DNA from: Cellulomonas xiejunii
GTDB lineage: Bacteria > Actinomycetota > Actinomycetes > Actinomycetales > Cellulomonadaceae
Direction: 5' to 3'
Assembly: GCF_024508315.1 (NCBI RefSeq)
Contig: NZ_CP101987.1
Span: 2,666,001 to 2,730,000 of the forward strand
Length of the DNA: 64,000 nt
The position numbers were made by a program, and so were the translations under genes. Below, in pieces: positions 43,844 to 52,815 of this stretch. Position 1 is the first letter of the stretch; each line of letters starts with the position of its first letter. The notes below the pieces were generated by a model. The model had not been told where the DNA came from and did not search any database. It saw nothing but the letters and a program-made list of their open reading frames with translations.

Positions 43844-46213
43844 TCAGTGCGACCCTCCTGCCATCAGCTTCGGGTCGCCGACCACCGCGTACTCCGCCTC
43901 GACCTTGCGCTCCAGCGGCGTCGGCACCAGCAGGCCGGACGGCGCGTAGAAGTGCGACGGCTCGTCGGGGTCCTCGCTCGTGTCGACCTCGTCCCCGCGT
44001 GCCGCGCCGGCCTTCAGCGACTTGACGACCGCCACGACGGCCGTCGCCATGAGCAGCCCGACGAGGACGACGAACAGGATCGACAGCGTTCCCTGGATGG
44101 CGGTGTTGCGCACGGTGGCCTCGGCGTTCGCGAGCGCCTGCTCGTCGAGCCCGCCGGCCGCGATCTTGTCCTTGGTGGCGTTGTGCAGCGCCCAGTAGCC
44201 GATCGCCAGGTCGCTGGAGAAGATCTTCTGGTAGGACGCGGTGAACGTGGTCGCGGTGTCGAACACGAGCGGCACCAACGGGATCCAGGCCCACTTCACG
44301 AAGCCCTTCTTCACGACCATCACCGTGACGATCGTCAGCGCACTCGCAGCGATGAGCTGGTTGGCGATGCCGAACAGCGGGAACAGCGTGCGGATACCGC
44401 CGTTGGGGTCGGTGACGCCCATGAGCAGCAGCGATCCCCACGAGGCCACGACGACGCCCGTCGTGAGCCACGACCCGAGACGCCAGCCCGGGTCCCGGAA
44501 CTTCGGCAGCAGGTTGCCGATGGCATCCCCCAGCTGGAACCGCGCCACGCGGGTCACCGCGTCCACTGCGGACAGGATGAACAACGCTTCGAACATGATC
44601 GCGAAGTGGTACCAGAACGACATCATGGCTTTTCCGCCGACGACGCTGTGCATGATGTTCGCCATACCGACTGCGAGCGTGGGTGCACCGCCCGTGCGGG
44701 ACACGATGGACGGCTCGCCGACGTCCTTGGCGACCTGCTCGAGAGCAGCGGCGCCCGTGAGCGTGACTTCCTCACCGTCGACGACGGAGTCCCACGTGAC
44801 GATCGGCTGGTCGCCGGCCGGGTCCGAGACGCCGAGGTTCGCGATGGCGGCCGCAGCGTTCTCCTCGGCCGTGCCGTCGGCCGAGTACTGCTCGCCGGCC
44901 GTCTGCTCGATCGACGCCGGGGACATGTTCATCGAGAAGTAGATGCCCTGGTTGAGGGAGACCGCGGCGGCCAGCGCCATGATGGCGACGAACGACTCCA
45001 TGAGCATGCCGCCGTACCCGATCATGCGGACCTGCGACTCCTTCTGGACCATCTTGGGGGTGGTCCCGGAGGAGACCATCGCGTGCATGCCGGACAGGGC
45101 GCCGCAGGCGATGGTGATGAACAGGAACGGGAAGAGCGCCCCGGCGAACACCGGGCCCTCCGAGTTGAACGCGAACTCGGTGACGTCGGGCATCTGCGCG
45201 ATGGGCCGCACGACGATGATGCCGACGGCGAGCAGGAGGATCGTCCCGACCTTCATGAACGTCGACAGGTAGTCGCGCGGCGTGAGCAGCAGCCACACGG
45301 GCAGCACGGCGGCGAAGAACCCGTAGATGACCATGCACACGACGAGCGTCGTCGGGGTGAGGTGGAAGAAGTCACCCCACGAGGACTCGGCGACGTAGCG
45401 TCCGCCGATGATCGCCGCCAGCAGCGCGACGAACCCGATGACCGACACCTCGGTGACGCGGCCCGGGCGCAGGTACCGCAGGTACAGGCCCATGAGCAGC
45501 GCGATCGGGATGGTGCAGCCGACCGAGAAGACGCCCCACGGGGACTCGGCGAGCGCGTTGACGCAGACCAGCGCGAGCACGGCCAGGACGATCATGAGCA
45601 TGACGAACACGACGATGATCGCGACCGTGCCGCCGAAGCGCCCGATCTCGTCGCGCGCCATCTGGCCCAGCGACCGCCCGCCGCGACGCATCGAGTAGAA
45701 GAGCACCAGCATGTCCTGGACCGCGCCGGCGACGACGACGCCGAGGATGATCCACAGCGTGCCGGGCAGGTAGCCCATCTGCGCCGCGAGCACGGGCCCG
45801 ACGAGCGGCCCCGCACCGGCGATGGCGGCGAAATGGTGCCCGTAGAGCACGCGCCGGTCGGTGGGGTCGAAGTCACGGCCGTTGTTGATGCGCTCGGCGG
45901 GGGTCGCCCGCTTGTCGTCCGGGCGCATGATCTTCCGCTGGATGTACAGCGCGTAGAACCGGTACGCGATCGCGTACGTCGACACCGCGGTGACGACGAA
46001 CCAGATCGTATTGACCTCTTCGCCGCGGACCACCGCCAGCATCATCCAGCCGCACGCGCCGACCAGGGAGATCGCGACCCAGAGGGCGATCTTCGCGGGG
46101 GTCCACCGTGGCTTCTCGACGACGCCGACGGGTACCCCGGCGTCGTCACGCAGGATTTCGGCCTGTTCCTCGGGCGTGTACTCGGGCACGCGCGGCTCTT
46201 GCGTGGTCGTCAT
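43844..46213 (-). CDS. cstA: Carbon-starvation protein CstA (pyruvate/peptide transporter)
   Basis: This 789-residue membrane protein of the CstA/BtsT family has about 16-18 transmembrane helices. The signature is near the start: NNGRDFDPTDRRVLYGHHFAAIAGAGPLVGPVLAAQMGYLPG, with the family's HHF and AGAGP motifs. It should take up pyruvate or peptides in starvation. ATG 46211-46213 is preceded by a GGAGTTGAC ribosome region. It is followed at once by ybdD. A second, truncated copy of the first third lies at 49030-49833 in the same orientation. Confidence 0.95.
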   Translation of the reverse strand: MTTTQEPRVPEYTPEEQAEILRDDAGVPVGVVEKPRWTPAKIALWVAISLVGACGWMMLAVVRGEEVNTIWFVVTAVSTYAIAYRFYALYIQRKIMRPDDKRATPAERINNGRDFDPTDRRVLYGHHFAAIAGAGPLVGPVLAAQMGYLPGTLWIILGVVVAGAVQDMLVLFYSMRRGGRSLGQMARDEIGRFGGTVAIIVVFVMLMIVLAVLALVCVNALAESPWGVFSVGCTIPIALLMGLYLRYLRPGRVTEVSVIGFVALLAAIIGGRYVAESSWGDFFHLTPTTLVVCMVIYGFFAAVLPVWLLLTPRDYLSTFMKVGTILLLAVGIIVVRPIAQMPDVTEFAFNSEGPVFAGALFPFLFITIACGALSGMHAMVSSGTTPKMVQKESQVRMIGYGGMLMESFVAIMALAAAVSLNQGIYFSMNMSPASIEQTAGEQYSADGTAEENAAAAIANLGVSDPAGDQPIVTWDSVVDGEEVTLTGAAALEQVAKDVGEPSIVSRTGGAPTLAVGMANIMHSVVGGKAMMSFWYHFAIMFEALFILSAVDAVTRVARFQLGDAIGNLLPKFRDPGWRLGSWLTTGVVVASWGSLLLMGVTDPNGGIRTLFPLFGIANQLIAASALTIVTVMVVKKGFVKWAWIPLVPLVFDTATTFTASYQKIFSSDLAIGYWALHNATKDKIAAGGLDEQALANAEATVRNTAIQGTLSILFVVLVGLLMATAVVAVVKSLKAGAARGDEVDTSEDPDEPSHFYAPSGLLVPTPLERKVEAEYAVVGDPKLMAGGSH

Positions 46214-46333
46214 GTCAACTCCGTTGGTGACGGTGATGCGGCCATCGTTGCCCGCCCGACAGCCCTGAGCAGCACCATCGTGGACGTCACCTCCGGGCCG
46301 TGTACAGGACTCATGGCACTCGTTATTCACCCG

Positions 46334-46351
46334 GATTCGTGCTCACGAATC
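46334..46351. promoter_or_regulatory. 18-bp palindrome upstream of cstA
   Basis: GATTCGTG and CACGAATC are separated by two bases, a perfect inverted repeat centred about 130 bp before the cstA start. It is a likely operator for an unidentified regulator. The AT content is unlike the surrounding DNA. Confidence 0.5.
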
Positions 46352-46941
46352 ATCGCGTCGGCCACGGCGCCACGTTTGCGCCATTTGCCGTGCTGCGCGA
46401 CCTCTCTTGGCTGGTCAACGACCGTCCGCGGCCGGCGGGAGCGCGGGCCGGGGGGACGTCCCGGTGCGGTGTGCACATCCCTTCTCACCCGGTCGACGTC
46501 CGCCCGCGGTCGCTGCCGCCGGTCGGCGGGCAGTGCGAAGCCCCTACGGACGTGCACCCCAGGGACGAACGACCTTTCCAGCGGGGGCCCGTGGCCCGAG
46601 ACGCAGCCGCGTCGTCGGGTCGACGAGGTCGGCCACGACAGCGAGGACCGCCGGGTCGTCCAGCGGCGGGACGGACCTCCCGTCGTCCAGCTCGCGACGG
46701 GCCTGCCCGACGCCGGTCGGACCGAGCACGACGTCCGTCGACCCACGGCACGTACCGTGCGCAGGTGCACGGCGTTCGAGCCGTCGGGGGTCCGTGCGCA
46801 TCCCGGAGCTGCTCGGTACGAGGCCCGCGCGCGGCGCACCTGGGTGCAGAGCCCGTCCACGCTGCCGTCGGGGTGCGGTGTCGTCGACCGTAGACCTGGC
46901 CTCCAACCCCAGTCCATCGCCAGCGACAGGCGCTAGATCGG
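46352..46941. other. 590-bp region without a supported gene
   Basis: Several overlapping open frames exist, mostly on the minus strand. The most protein-like is 46544-46801 (86 codons, ATG on the minus strand, with a stretch PLDDPAVLAVVADLVDPTTR), but it has no ribosome site, no recognisable family and competing frames. It may be a decayed gene. It holds the distal cstA upstream region. Confidence 0.35.
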
Positions 46942-47118
46942 TCACTCCGCGAATACCCACACAAAGAACAGCCCCAGGAAGACGACCAGCGACACCGACC
47001 GCAGAGCCGACGGGTTCGCCCACGCCTCCAGCACTGTCTGGTCGGAGGTGCGACGCTTCACATCCACGAGCGTCAACACCACCATGATCGCGCCGGCGCC
47101 GATCACTGCATACTCCAT
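46942..47118 (-). CDS. Small two-helix membrane protein
   Basis: From ATG 47116-47118 the product has 58 residues with two hydrophobic segments (YAVIGAGAIMVVLTLV and LRSVSLVVFLGLFFVWVF) joined by a polar loop rich in Arg, Lys, Thr and Asp. I recognise no family. The DNA around it is poorer in GC than its neighbours, as is the next minus-strand gene, suggesting a foreign origin. It could be co-transcribed with 47337-47762. Confidence 0.5.
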   Translation of the reverse strand: MEYAVIGAGAIMVVLTLVDVKRRTSDQTVLEAWANPSALRSVSLVVFLGLFFVWVFAE

Positions 47119-47336
47119 CCTTGACTCAACCCCTCGTCGCGTTGTAGCCAATTCCGAGCTGAGCGGCTGAGCGCCAGATCGTCCGACCGGGACGTACCGC
47201 GAGGTTGCCTCGACAGGAACGGCATGCGTTCCGGAGGGAGCCAGAGCCATTGTATGGAGCCACGTGACGGCCCGTCGAGGTCGTACGCGGAACACCTGCC
47301 CCGCCAGACCAGTCGCGTTCTTCTCGTGCTCTGCAC

Positions 47337-47762
47337 TTACCCCCGCGCGGCAAGCAGCACAAGCGCGAGCCCGGAAACGATCAGAACGAGAGGCGCACCC
47401 ACTCGACTAAGGAACCGGGGCGGCGGGCTCATCTGGCGGTACACATGCCCTGCGGTGCGACGCCTGACCCAGTCCGAGTACGCCGGACCGCACCACCTGA
47501 ACGCCACACCAGCCAACACCATCGCTAGCCCTATCACCCCGAGGGCGGGCTGCCAGGGACCGCCTCCTGGTACGGGCCATTCATCGAGAGCGACGACGCC
47601 AGCGACGATCCCCCCGACACCGGCGATTATCGCAACAAGTGCGATCAGGAGCCGCCATGGCCCCCACTGGTAACCCGCGACACCCTTCCCATAGAAGAAT
47701 CCAAAACCGAGAACCATGACGATCCCCGGTAGACCCAAGGCGAACAAGACAGCGACTGCCAT
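47337..47762 (-). CDS. Four-helix membrane protein of unknown function
   Basis: The 141-residue product has about four hydrophobic segments (near 1-25, 37-60, 72-92 and 120-140) with a Trp/Tyr/Arg-rich cytoplasmic loop (AYSDWVRRRTAGHVYRQM). ATG 47760-47762 has an AGGTGGA ribosome site; GTG 47769-47771 would add three residues. No family is recognised. Codon use includes more A/T-ending codons than the GC-rich neighbours, supporting recent acquisition. Confidence 0.6.
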   Translation of the reverse strand: MAVAVLFALGLPGIVMVLGFGFFYGKGVAGYQWGPWRLLIALVAIIAGVGGIVAGVVALDEWPVPGGGPWQPALGVIGLAMVLAGVAFRWCGPAYSDWVRRRTAGHVYRQMSPPPRFLSRVGAPLVLIVSGLALVLLAARG

Positions 47763-48137
47763 TACTTCCACCTACCCGTGACCGAGTGGTACCCGGCGTC
47801 AACATTGAACGCCGTCCGCGATGCGCTCCTCATCGGACGATATCGAAAGACGTGTCGCAACTTCACGGTGTAACGCGACAAGTCCGCGTGGCGCCCCGTC
47901 CCCGCACCGGCCACCGGCAGGTTCACCGTCACCCCACCGGGCAACGACAGCACCCGCCCGGTCGACTCTCCCGCGACTGCCTGCGTGCGCTGCACGATCC
48001 GATCCTGACGTCGGTGAGCACGACAGCGCTCGCCCGTTCGACGTACGGCGTCGCACCGACCTCGCGGCATCGCCGCTCGACACCGACTGGCGCACCGCAG
48101 CGTCCGCCTCACGAGCCGGGGTCGCAACCGGGAGGAA
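47763..48137. other. 375-bp region without a supported gene
   Basis: A 31-codon plus-strand frame (GTG 47778 to TAA 47871-47873, including NAVRDALLIGRYRK) may be the end of a lost gene, but it is too short to support. The rest shows no clear coding signal. Base composition rises back to the local GC level after about 47,880. Confidence 0.4.
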
Positions 48138-48164
48138 TTCTCAACTACGGTGTCTCGTTGAGAA
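48138..48164. promoter_or_regulatory. Inverted repeat before zur-like gene 1
   Basis: TTCTCAAC and GTTGAGAA are separated by 11 bp, 45 nt before the start codon. The same arms, with a 12-bp spacer and 19 shared bases on the left side, precede zur-like gene 2. This suggests an autoregulatory operator duplicated with the gene. Confidence 0.6.
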
Positions 48165-48209
48165 CGCACCGGGCACGGCACCCGGCAGGACGCTTTCGGA
48201 GGTGTGGGG

Positions 48210-48605
48210 ATGATCGGCCAGCGTGTCACGCGGCAGCGGGTGGCGATCGCGGCGCTGCTGGAGGACGTCGAGGAGTTCCGCAGCGCGCAGCAGATCCACC
48301 AGATGCTGCAGGAACGCGGGCAGGAGATCGGCCTGGCCACCGTGTACCGCGCGCTCAACGCCATGGCGGAGCAGGGCCAGCTCGAGGTCTTCCTGCAGCC
48401 CACGGGTGAGCACACGTACCTGCGCTGCGAGCCACGCGCCGAGCACCACCACCACCTCGTGTGCCGCGTGTGCGGCCGCACGGTCGACGTCGCCGCCCCC
48501 GAGCTCGAGCAGATCGTCGAGGCCCTCGCGGCGACCCACGACTTCACCGACGTCGAGCACTCGATCGACTTCCTGGGCACCTGCCGCCACTGCGCCGGCA
48601 CCTGA
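48210..48605 (+). CDS. Zur-like Fur-family regulator, copy 1
   Basis: This 131-residue Fur-family protein has a winged helix (RVTRQRVAIAALLEDVEEF; EIGLATVYRALNAM) followed by the metal-binding dimer domain with HHHHLVCRVCGRTVDV (C85, C88) and the second CxxC near the end, GTCRHC (C125, C128), the pattern of Zur. It differs from copy 2 at about 14 of 131 residues. ATG 48210 has GGAGG 7 nt upstream. Its likely role is zinc-dependent repression, but no zinc transporter genes adjoin it. It is followed by pseudogenes instead of a target operon. Confidence 0.92.
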   Translation: MIGQRVTRQRVAIAALLEDVEEFRSAQQIHQMLQERGQEIGLATVYRALNAMAEQGQLEVFLQPTGEHTYLRCEPRAEHHHHLVCRVCGRTVDVAAPELEQIVEALAATHDFTDVEHSIDFLGTCRHCAGT

Positions 48606-48643
48606 CGCCCCAGGCCGGACCGCGCCGCGTCGTCGAGCGCCCG

Positions 48644-49028
48644 TCAGCGCGCGACGCGCTCGAGCACCTCGCGGAACGCGGTGACCGCGGGTGACCCGGC
48701 CGCCGCGGTGCGCTGCGACGTGAAGACCGTCCGGTGCGGGTCCCCGGTCAGCGCAACGAGCCGGCACGTCGTCGTCCGCTCGCGCCACACCAGCCCGGGC
48801 AGGATCGCGACGGCGTTGCCGGACTCGACGAGCCGGATCTGCGTCTGCAGGTCGGCCGTCTCGTAGCGCACGTCCGGCTCGAACCCGGCCGACCGGCAGG
48901 TCTGCTCGGCGAAGTGCCGCGACGCGGTGCCGCGCGGTTCCATCACCCACGGCACGTGGCAGGCGTCCGCCAGGTCGTGCACCGTCATGCCCCCCACCCC
49001 GACAGGCGGCAGCGCGAGCTGCAACGGG
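48644..49028 (-). pseudogene. 3' fragment of a lysR-family regulator gene
   Basis: About 128 codons encode the end of a LysR effector-binding domain: LADACHVPWVMEPRGTAS, then the typical QTQIRLVESGNAVAILPGLV and a C-terminal FREVLERVAR. There is no helix-turn-helix. The frame is open and runs directly out of the cstA fragment's alternative frame upstream, so no separate start exists. The junction with cstA-like DNA is at about 49,029. It is the remnant of a deletion that fused two genes. Confidence 0.75.
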
Positions 49029-49029
49029 T

Positions 49030-49833
49030 GATGGCGGCGATCAGCGCGAGGACCCCCATGACCGACACCTCCGTGACCCGCCCGGGCCGCACGAACCGCA
49101 GGTACAGGCCCATGAGCAGCGCGATCGGGATGGTGCAGCCGACGGAGAACACGCCCCACGGGGACTCGGCGAGCGCGTTGACGCAGACCAGCGCGAGCAC
49201 CGCCAGCACGATCATCAGCATGACGAACACGACGACGATGGCGACCGTGCCCCCGAGCCGCCCGATCTCGTCGCGGGCCATCTGCCCCAGGGATCGCCCA
49301 CCACGGCGCATCGAGTAGAAGAGCACGAGCATGTCCTGCACGCCGCCCGCCACGACCACGCCGAGGATGATCCACAGCGTGCCGGGCAGGTAGCCCATCT
49401 GCGCCGCGAGGACCGGCCCGACGAGCGGCCCGGCGCCGGCGATCGCCGCGAAGTGGTGCCCGTAGAGCACCCGCCGGTCGGTCGGGTCGAAGTCGCGGCC
49501 GTTGTTCACGCGCTCGGCCGGGGTCGCGCGGGTGTCGTCGGGACGCATGATGCGCCGCTGGACGTACAGCGCGTAGAAGCGGTACGCGATCGCGTACGTC
49601 GCCACCGCGGTGACGACGAACCAGATGGTGTTGACCCGCTCCCCGCGGACGATCGCGAGCATCGTCCAGCCCAGGGCCCCGACCAGCGAGATCGCGACCC
49701 ACAGCGCGACCTTGGCAGGCGTCCACCGCGGCTTCTCGACGACGCCCACGGGGACCCCGCGGTCGTCGCGCAGGATCGAGGCCTGCTCCTCGGGCGTGTA
49801 CTCGGGCAGCTGCGCGTCGCGCGTGGTGGTCAT
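49030..49833 (-). pseudogene. Truncated 5' copy of cstA
   Basis: From ATG 49831-49833 this frame matches the first third of the full cstA at 43844-46213, with very high identity (for example RVLYGHHFAAIAGAGP and GVFSVGCTIPIALLMGL), including the sequence around the start codon. The match ends at GVLALIAAI, about residue 268. The frame then runs 15 codons through lysR-like DNA in another frame to a stop at 48985. Only about a third of the transporter remains, so it is presumed non-functional. Confidence 0.85.
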
Positions 49834-49952
49834 GTCAGCTCCGTCGATGCCGCGGGGCGACCAGCGCCGGTCCCCCCGACGGCCCCGTCCCTCGATCATG
49901 GCCCGGCTGCGGTCACTCGGCGCGTGACGGACCCCCGGCGTGTCGTGACGAC

Positions 49953-50075
49953 GTGCTGTGGGACGACCCGCAGGCGCGTCTCGGCGAGCTCGTCGGCTAC
50001 CTGCAGCTGGAGGCCATGCAACGCATCGACTACGCACTCAGCGGCCTGCTCGACCTGCCGAACCACCAGCGCTAG
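49953..50075 (+). CDS. Short open frame, possible gene remnant
   Basis: A 40-codon frame from GTG 49953 encodes DDPQARLGELVGYLQLEAM and ends LLDLPNHQR. The composition is protein-like, not GC-noise, with amphipathic helices, but there is no ribosome site and the family is unknown. It could be a tiny protein or the 3' end of a lost gene at the rearrangement border. Confidence 0.3.
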   Translation: MLWDDPQARLGELVGYLQLEAMQRIDYALSGLLDLPNHQR

Positions 50076-50158
50076 CGGCACGACCGCGCGAGGGCTCCCC
50101 GGCCGCCCGTGCCAAGATGCGGTCGTTGCCCAGATCATCGACCCAAGGACTCCTCGCC

Positions 50159-51724
50159 GTGCCTCTCGTCTCCCCCGGACGCCCCGGCACCGTCCCGCCC
50201 GCCAGGCCGGGCGCCGCCCTCCTCCTCGCCCTCGACGACGACGTGGCGGTGGCCGTCGGCGACGTCGCAGCGGGCGCGTCCGTGGCGGTCGGCGACACGG
50301 TCGTGACGGCCACGAGCGACGTGCCGCGCGGCCACAAGCTCGCGGTCCGGGCCCTGCCCGGCGGCACCCAGGTGCGCAAGTACGGCCAGGTCATCGGTCG
50401 CACCACCGCCGACGTCGCGGCCGGCACCCACGTGCACACCCACAACCTCGGCATGGACGGTGTCACGCACGACTACGAGTTCGGCACCGCGCGCATGAGC
50501 CTGCCGCCCGCGACAGTGGCGCGCACGTTCGAGGGGTTCCGTCGCGCGGACGGCCGCGTCGGCACCCGTAGCTACGTCGGCATCGTGACGTCCGTGAACT
50601 GCTCGGCGTCGACGGCCCGCATGATCGCCGACCAGTTCCGCGGTCCGGTGATGGACGTCTGGCCCCACGTCGACGGCGTCGTCGCCCTCACGCACGACTC
50701 CGGGTGCGGGCTGGTGCCGGAGTCCGAGGGCGGGCAGGTGCTGCGTCGGACGCTGCGCGGGTACGCCACCCACCCCAACGTGCAGGGCCTGCTGGTGCTC
50801 GGCCTGGGCTGCGAGATGCTCACGGTCCAGGGGCTGCTCGCCGACCTGCCGGCATCCCCGGACACCCTCGTGGAGCACCTCACCATCCAGGAGTCCGGCG
50901 GCATCCGGGCGACGGTCCGTGCGGGCGTCGAGGTGGTGCGCGCGATGCTCGACGACCTCGAGACGCGCCGCCGCGTGCCCGTGCCGGCCTCGGAGCTGGT
51001 CCTCGGGCTCAACTGCGGCGGCTCCGACGGCTACTCGGGCATCACGGCCAACCCCGCGCTCGGGCGCGCGTCGGACCTGCTGGTGGCCCAGGGCGGCACC
51101 AGCGTGCTGGCCGAGACCCCGGAGGTCTTCGGCGCCGAGCACCTGCTGACGCGGCGGGCCGTGAGCGAGGACGTCGGCCGGCGCCTGCTGGACCGCATCG
51201 AGTGGTGGCAGGACTACGTGCAGCGCGGCGGCGGCACGCTCGACAACAACCCGTCACCGGGCAACAAGGCGGGCGGCCTGACGACGATCCTCGAGAAGTC
51301 GCTCGGAGCGGTCGCCAAGGGCGGCACGGCCGAGCTGACGGCGGTGTACGAGTACGCCGAGCCGGTGGTCGACCGGGGCTTCACGTTCATGGACACCCCG
51401 GGCTACGACCCGGTCTCCGTCACCGGAATCGTGGCCGGCGGCGCGACCGTCGTGGTGTTCACGACGGGCCGTGGGTCGGTGCTCGGCTCGAAGCCCGCGC
51501 CCTGCATCAAGGTGGCCACGAGCACCGAGATGTTCGAGCGCATGCGCGAGGACATGGACCTCGACGCGGGGCGCGTCGTCACCGGAGGGGCCACGCTCGA
51601 CCAGGTCGGGAACGAGATCCTGGACCTGGTGCTGGACGTCGCCTCGGGGCGTGCCACGGTCAGCGAGGAGCTGGACCTGGGGCGCGACGAGTTCGTTCCC
51701 TGGCAGCTCGGGGCGGTCACCTGA
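50159..51724 (+). CDS. Altronate/galactarate dehydratase family protein (UxaA/GarD-like)
   Basis: This 521-residue enzyme combines the N-terminal SAF-domain (ALDDDVAVAVGDV to NLGMDGVTHDYEF, about 20-115) and the large C-terminal UxaA domain. The domain contains FRRADGRVGTRSY, NCSAST, THDSGCG, LGCEML, GLNCGGSDGYSG, GGTLDNNPSPGNKAGGLTTI, and PAPCIKVATST, with the conserved Cys and Gly-rich motifs. It should dehydrate a sugar acid (altronate or galactarate). GTG 50159 with CAAGGAC upstream is used. It stands alone and no uronate pathway genes are nearby; an AraC gene converges 7 nt away. Confidence 0.92.
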   Translation: MPLVSPGRPGTVPPARPGAALLLALDDDVAVAVGDVAAGASVAVGDTVVTATSDVPRGHKLAVRALPGGTQVRKYGQVIGRTTADVAAGTHVHTHNLGMDGVTHDYEFGTARMSLPPATVARTFEGFRRADGRVGTRSYVGIVTSVNCSASTARMIADQFRGPVMDVWPHVDGVVALTHDSGCGLVPESEGGQVLRRTLRGYATHPNVQGLLVLGLGCEMLTVQGLLADLPASPDTLVEHLTIQESGGIRATVRAGVEVVRAMLDDLETRRRVPVPASELVLGLNCGGSDGYSGITANPALGRASDLLVAQGGTSVLAETPEVFGAEHLLTRRAVSEDVGRRLLDRIEWWQDYVQRGGGTLDNNPSPGNKAGGLTTILEKSLGAVAKGGTAELTAVYEYAEPVVDRGFTFMDTPGYDPVSVTGIVAGGATVVVFTTGRGSVLGSKPAPCIKVATSTEMFERMREDMDLDAGRVVTGGATLDQVGNEILDLVLDVASGRATVSEELDLGRDEFVPWQLGAVT

Positions 51725-51731
51725 CGCCGCG

Positions 51732-52688
51732 TCAGGCGAGGCTGCCAGCCCTGCCCCGCACACTCCCCGGCGGCTTGCCCGTGGCCCGGGTGAACGCCCG
51801 GCTGAACGCCGCCGCCGACTCGTAGCCGGCGGCGGCCGCGGCCTGTGCGACGCCGTCGCCCCGCGCCAGCCGGTCGGCGGCCACGTGCATGCGCCAGGAG
51901 GCGACGTACGTCATGACCGGTACGCCGACCACCTGCGTGAACCGGGCCGCGAACGCGGACCGCGACATCGCGGCCTCCCGGGCCAGCGTCGCGACGGTCC
52001 ACGGACGGGCCGGGTCCCGGTGCACCGCCGCGAGCGCCGCACCGACGTACGGGTCGCGCAGGCCGCCGATCCACCCGGTGACCGGCTCCTGCACATCGAG
52101 CCACGCGCGCACCGCCTGGATGACCAGGACGTCGGCGAGCCGGGTGAGCACGGCCTCCCCGCCGGGGCGGACGTGCGCGAGCTCGGCGGCCATGAGCTCG
52201 AGGGTGCGGACGAGCCACGGTGTCGCCGTCGGTGACGCGGGCACGTGCACGACGGCGGGCAGCAGGTCCAGGAGCGGGCGCGCGGCCGGTCCGTCGACGG
52301 TGAGCACACCGCACACGAGGTCGGCGCGGGGCCCGTCGCCGTCGTGCCGCAGCACCGAGTAGCTCTCGGTGACGTAGTCCTGCGGCAGCCGGTCGACACG
52401 GCCGAGCGACGGTGCGGCCAGGTCGCTCGCGAGCAGGTGCCCGCGGCCGTGCGGCACGAGCGCGAGGTCACCGGCCCGCAGGTGCACCGGGGCGGCGCCG
52501 GGGACGGCGACCCAGACCTCCCCGGCCGTGACGACGTGGAAGGTCAGGCAGTCGCCGAAGGCCGGCATGTCGACGGCCCAGGGGCCCGCCGCCTCGGTGC
52601 GGCAGTAGAAGACCCCGGACACGCGCAGCCGGTGCAGCGCCTCCCCGACCGGGTCCGGCGCCGGGCGAGGCGGGACGACGACGCTCAT
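51732..52688 (-). CDS. AraC-family regulator with cupin sensor
   Basis: This 318-residue protein has an N-terminal cupin (AraC_binding) domain (about 20-180, with HLRAGDLALVPHGRGHLL) and a C-terminal AraC DNA-binding domain: VATLAREAAMSRSAFAARFTQVVG and VAQAAAAAGYESAAAFSRAFTRATGKPP. It resembles the cupin-AraC regulators commonly divergent from NAD(P)-binding oxidoreductases. It is divergent from the gene at 52816 with 127 bp between, which holds inverted CTGGACGRTC copies. That neighbour is the likely target. Confidence 0.92.
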   Translation of the reverse strand: MSVVVPPRPAPDPVGEALHRLRVSGVFYCRTEAAGPWAVDMPAFGDCLTFHVVTAGEVWVAVPGAAPVHLRAGDLALVPHGRGHLLASDLAAPSLGRVDRLPQDYVTESYSVLRHDGDGPRADLVCGVLTVDGPAARPLLDLLPAVVHVPASPTATPWLVRTLELMAAELAHVRPGGEAVLTRLADVLVIQAVRAWLDVQEPVTGWIGGLRDPYVGAALAAVHRDPARPWTVATLAREAAMSRSAFAARFTQVVGVPVMTYVASWRMHVAADRLARGDGVAQAAAAAGYESAAAFSRAFTRATGKPPGSVRGRAGSLA

Positions 52689-52703
52689 GCGGCCCCCAGA
52701 ACG

Positions 52704-52751
52704 CTGGACGATCAGTCATGTTCAGACGACGCACGAGCATAGACCGTCCAG
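52704..52751. promoter_or_regulatory. Inverted decamer pair, candidate AraC-type operator
   Basis: CTGGACGATC (52704-52713) and, on the other strand, CTGGACGGTC (complement of 52742-52751) face each other across 28 bp, in the middle of the gap between the divergent regulator and its neighbour. This is a typical layout for an AraC-type dimer. Confidence 0.45.
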
Positions 52752-52815
52752 ACCCTCGGTGGTTCGCTGGAGCACAGCGGAGGTCGCACCGACCTCCCGA
52801 GACCTGGAGGTCACC

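Noticed and set aside
46544..46801. 86-codon minus-strand open frame upstream of cstA
   Set aside because: Protein-like in places, but no ribosome site, no family and overlapping frames of equal quality.
47778..47873. 31-codon frame ending NFTV
   Set aside because: Too short, no ribosome site, no known family. It may be the tail of a lost gene.
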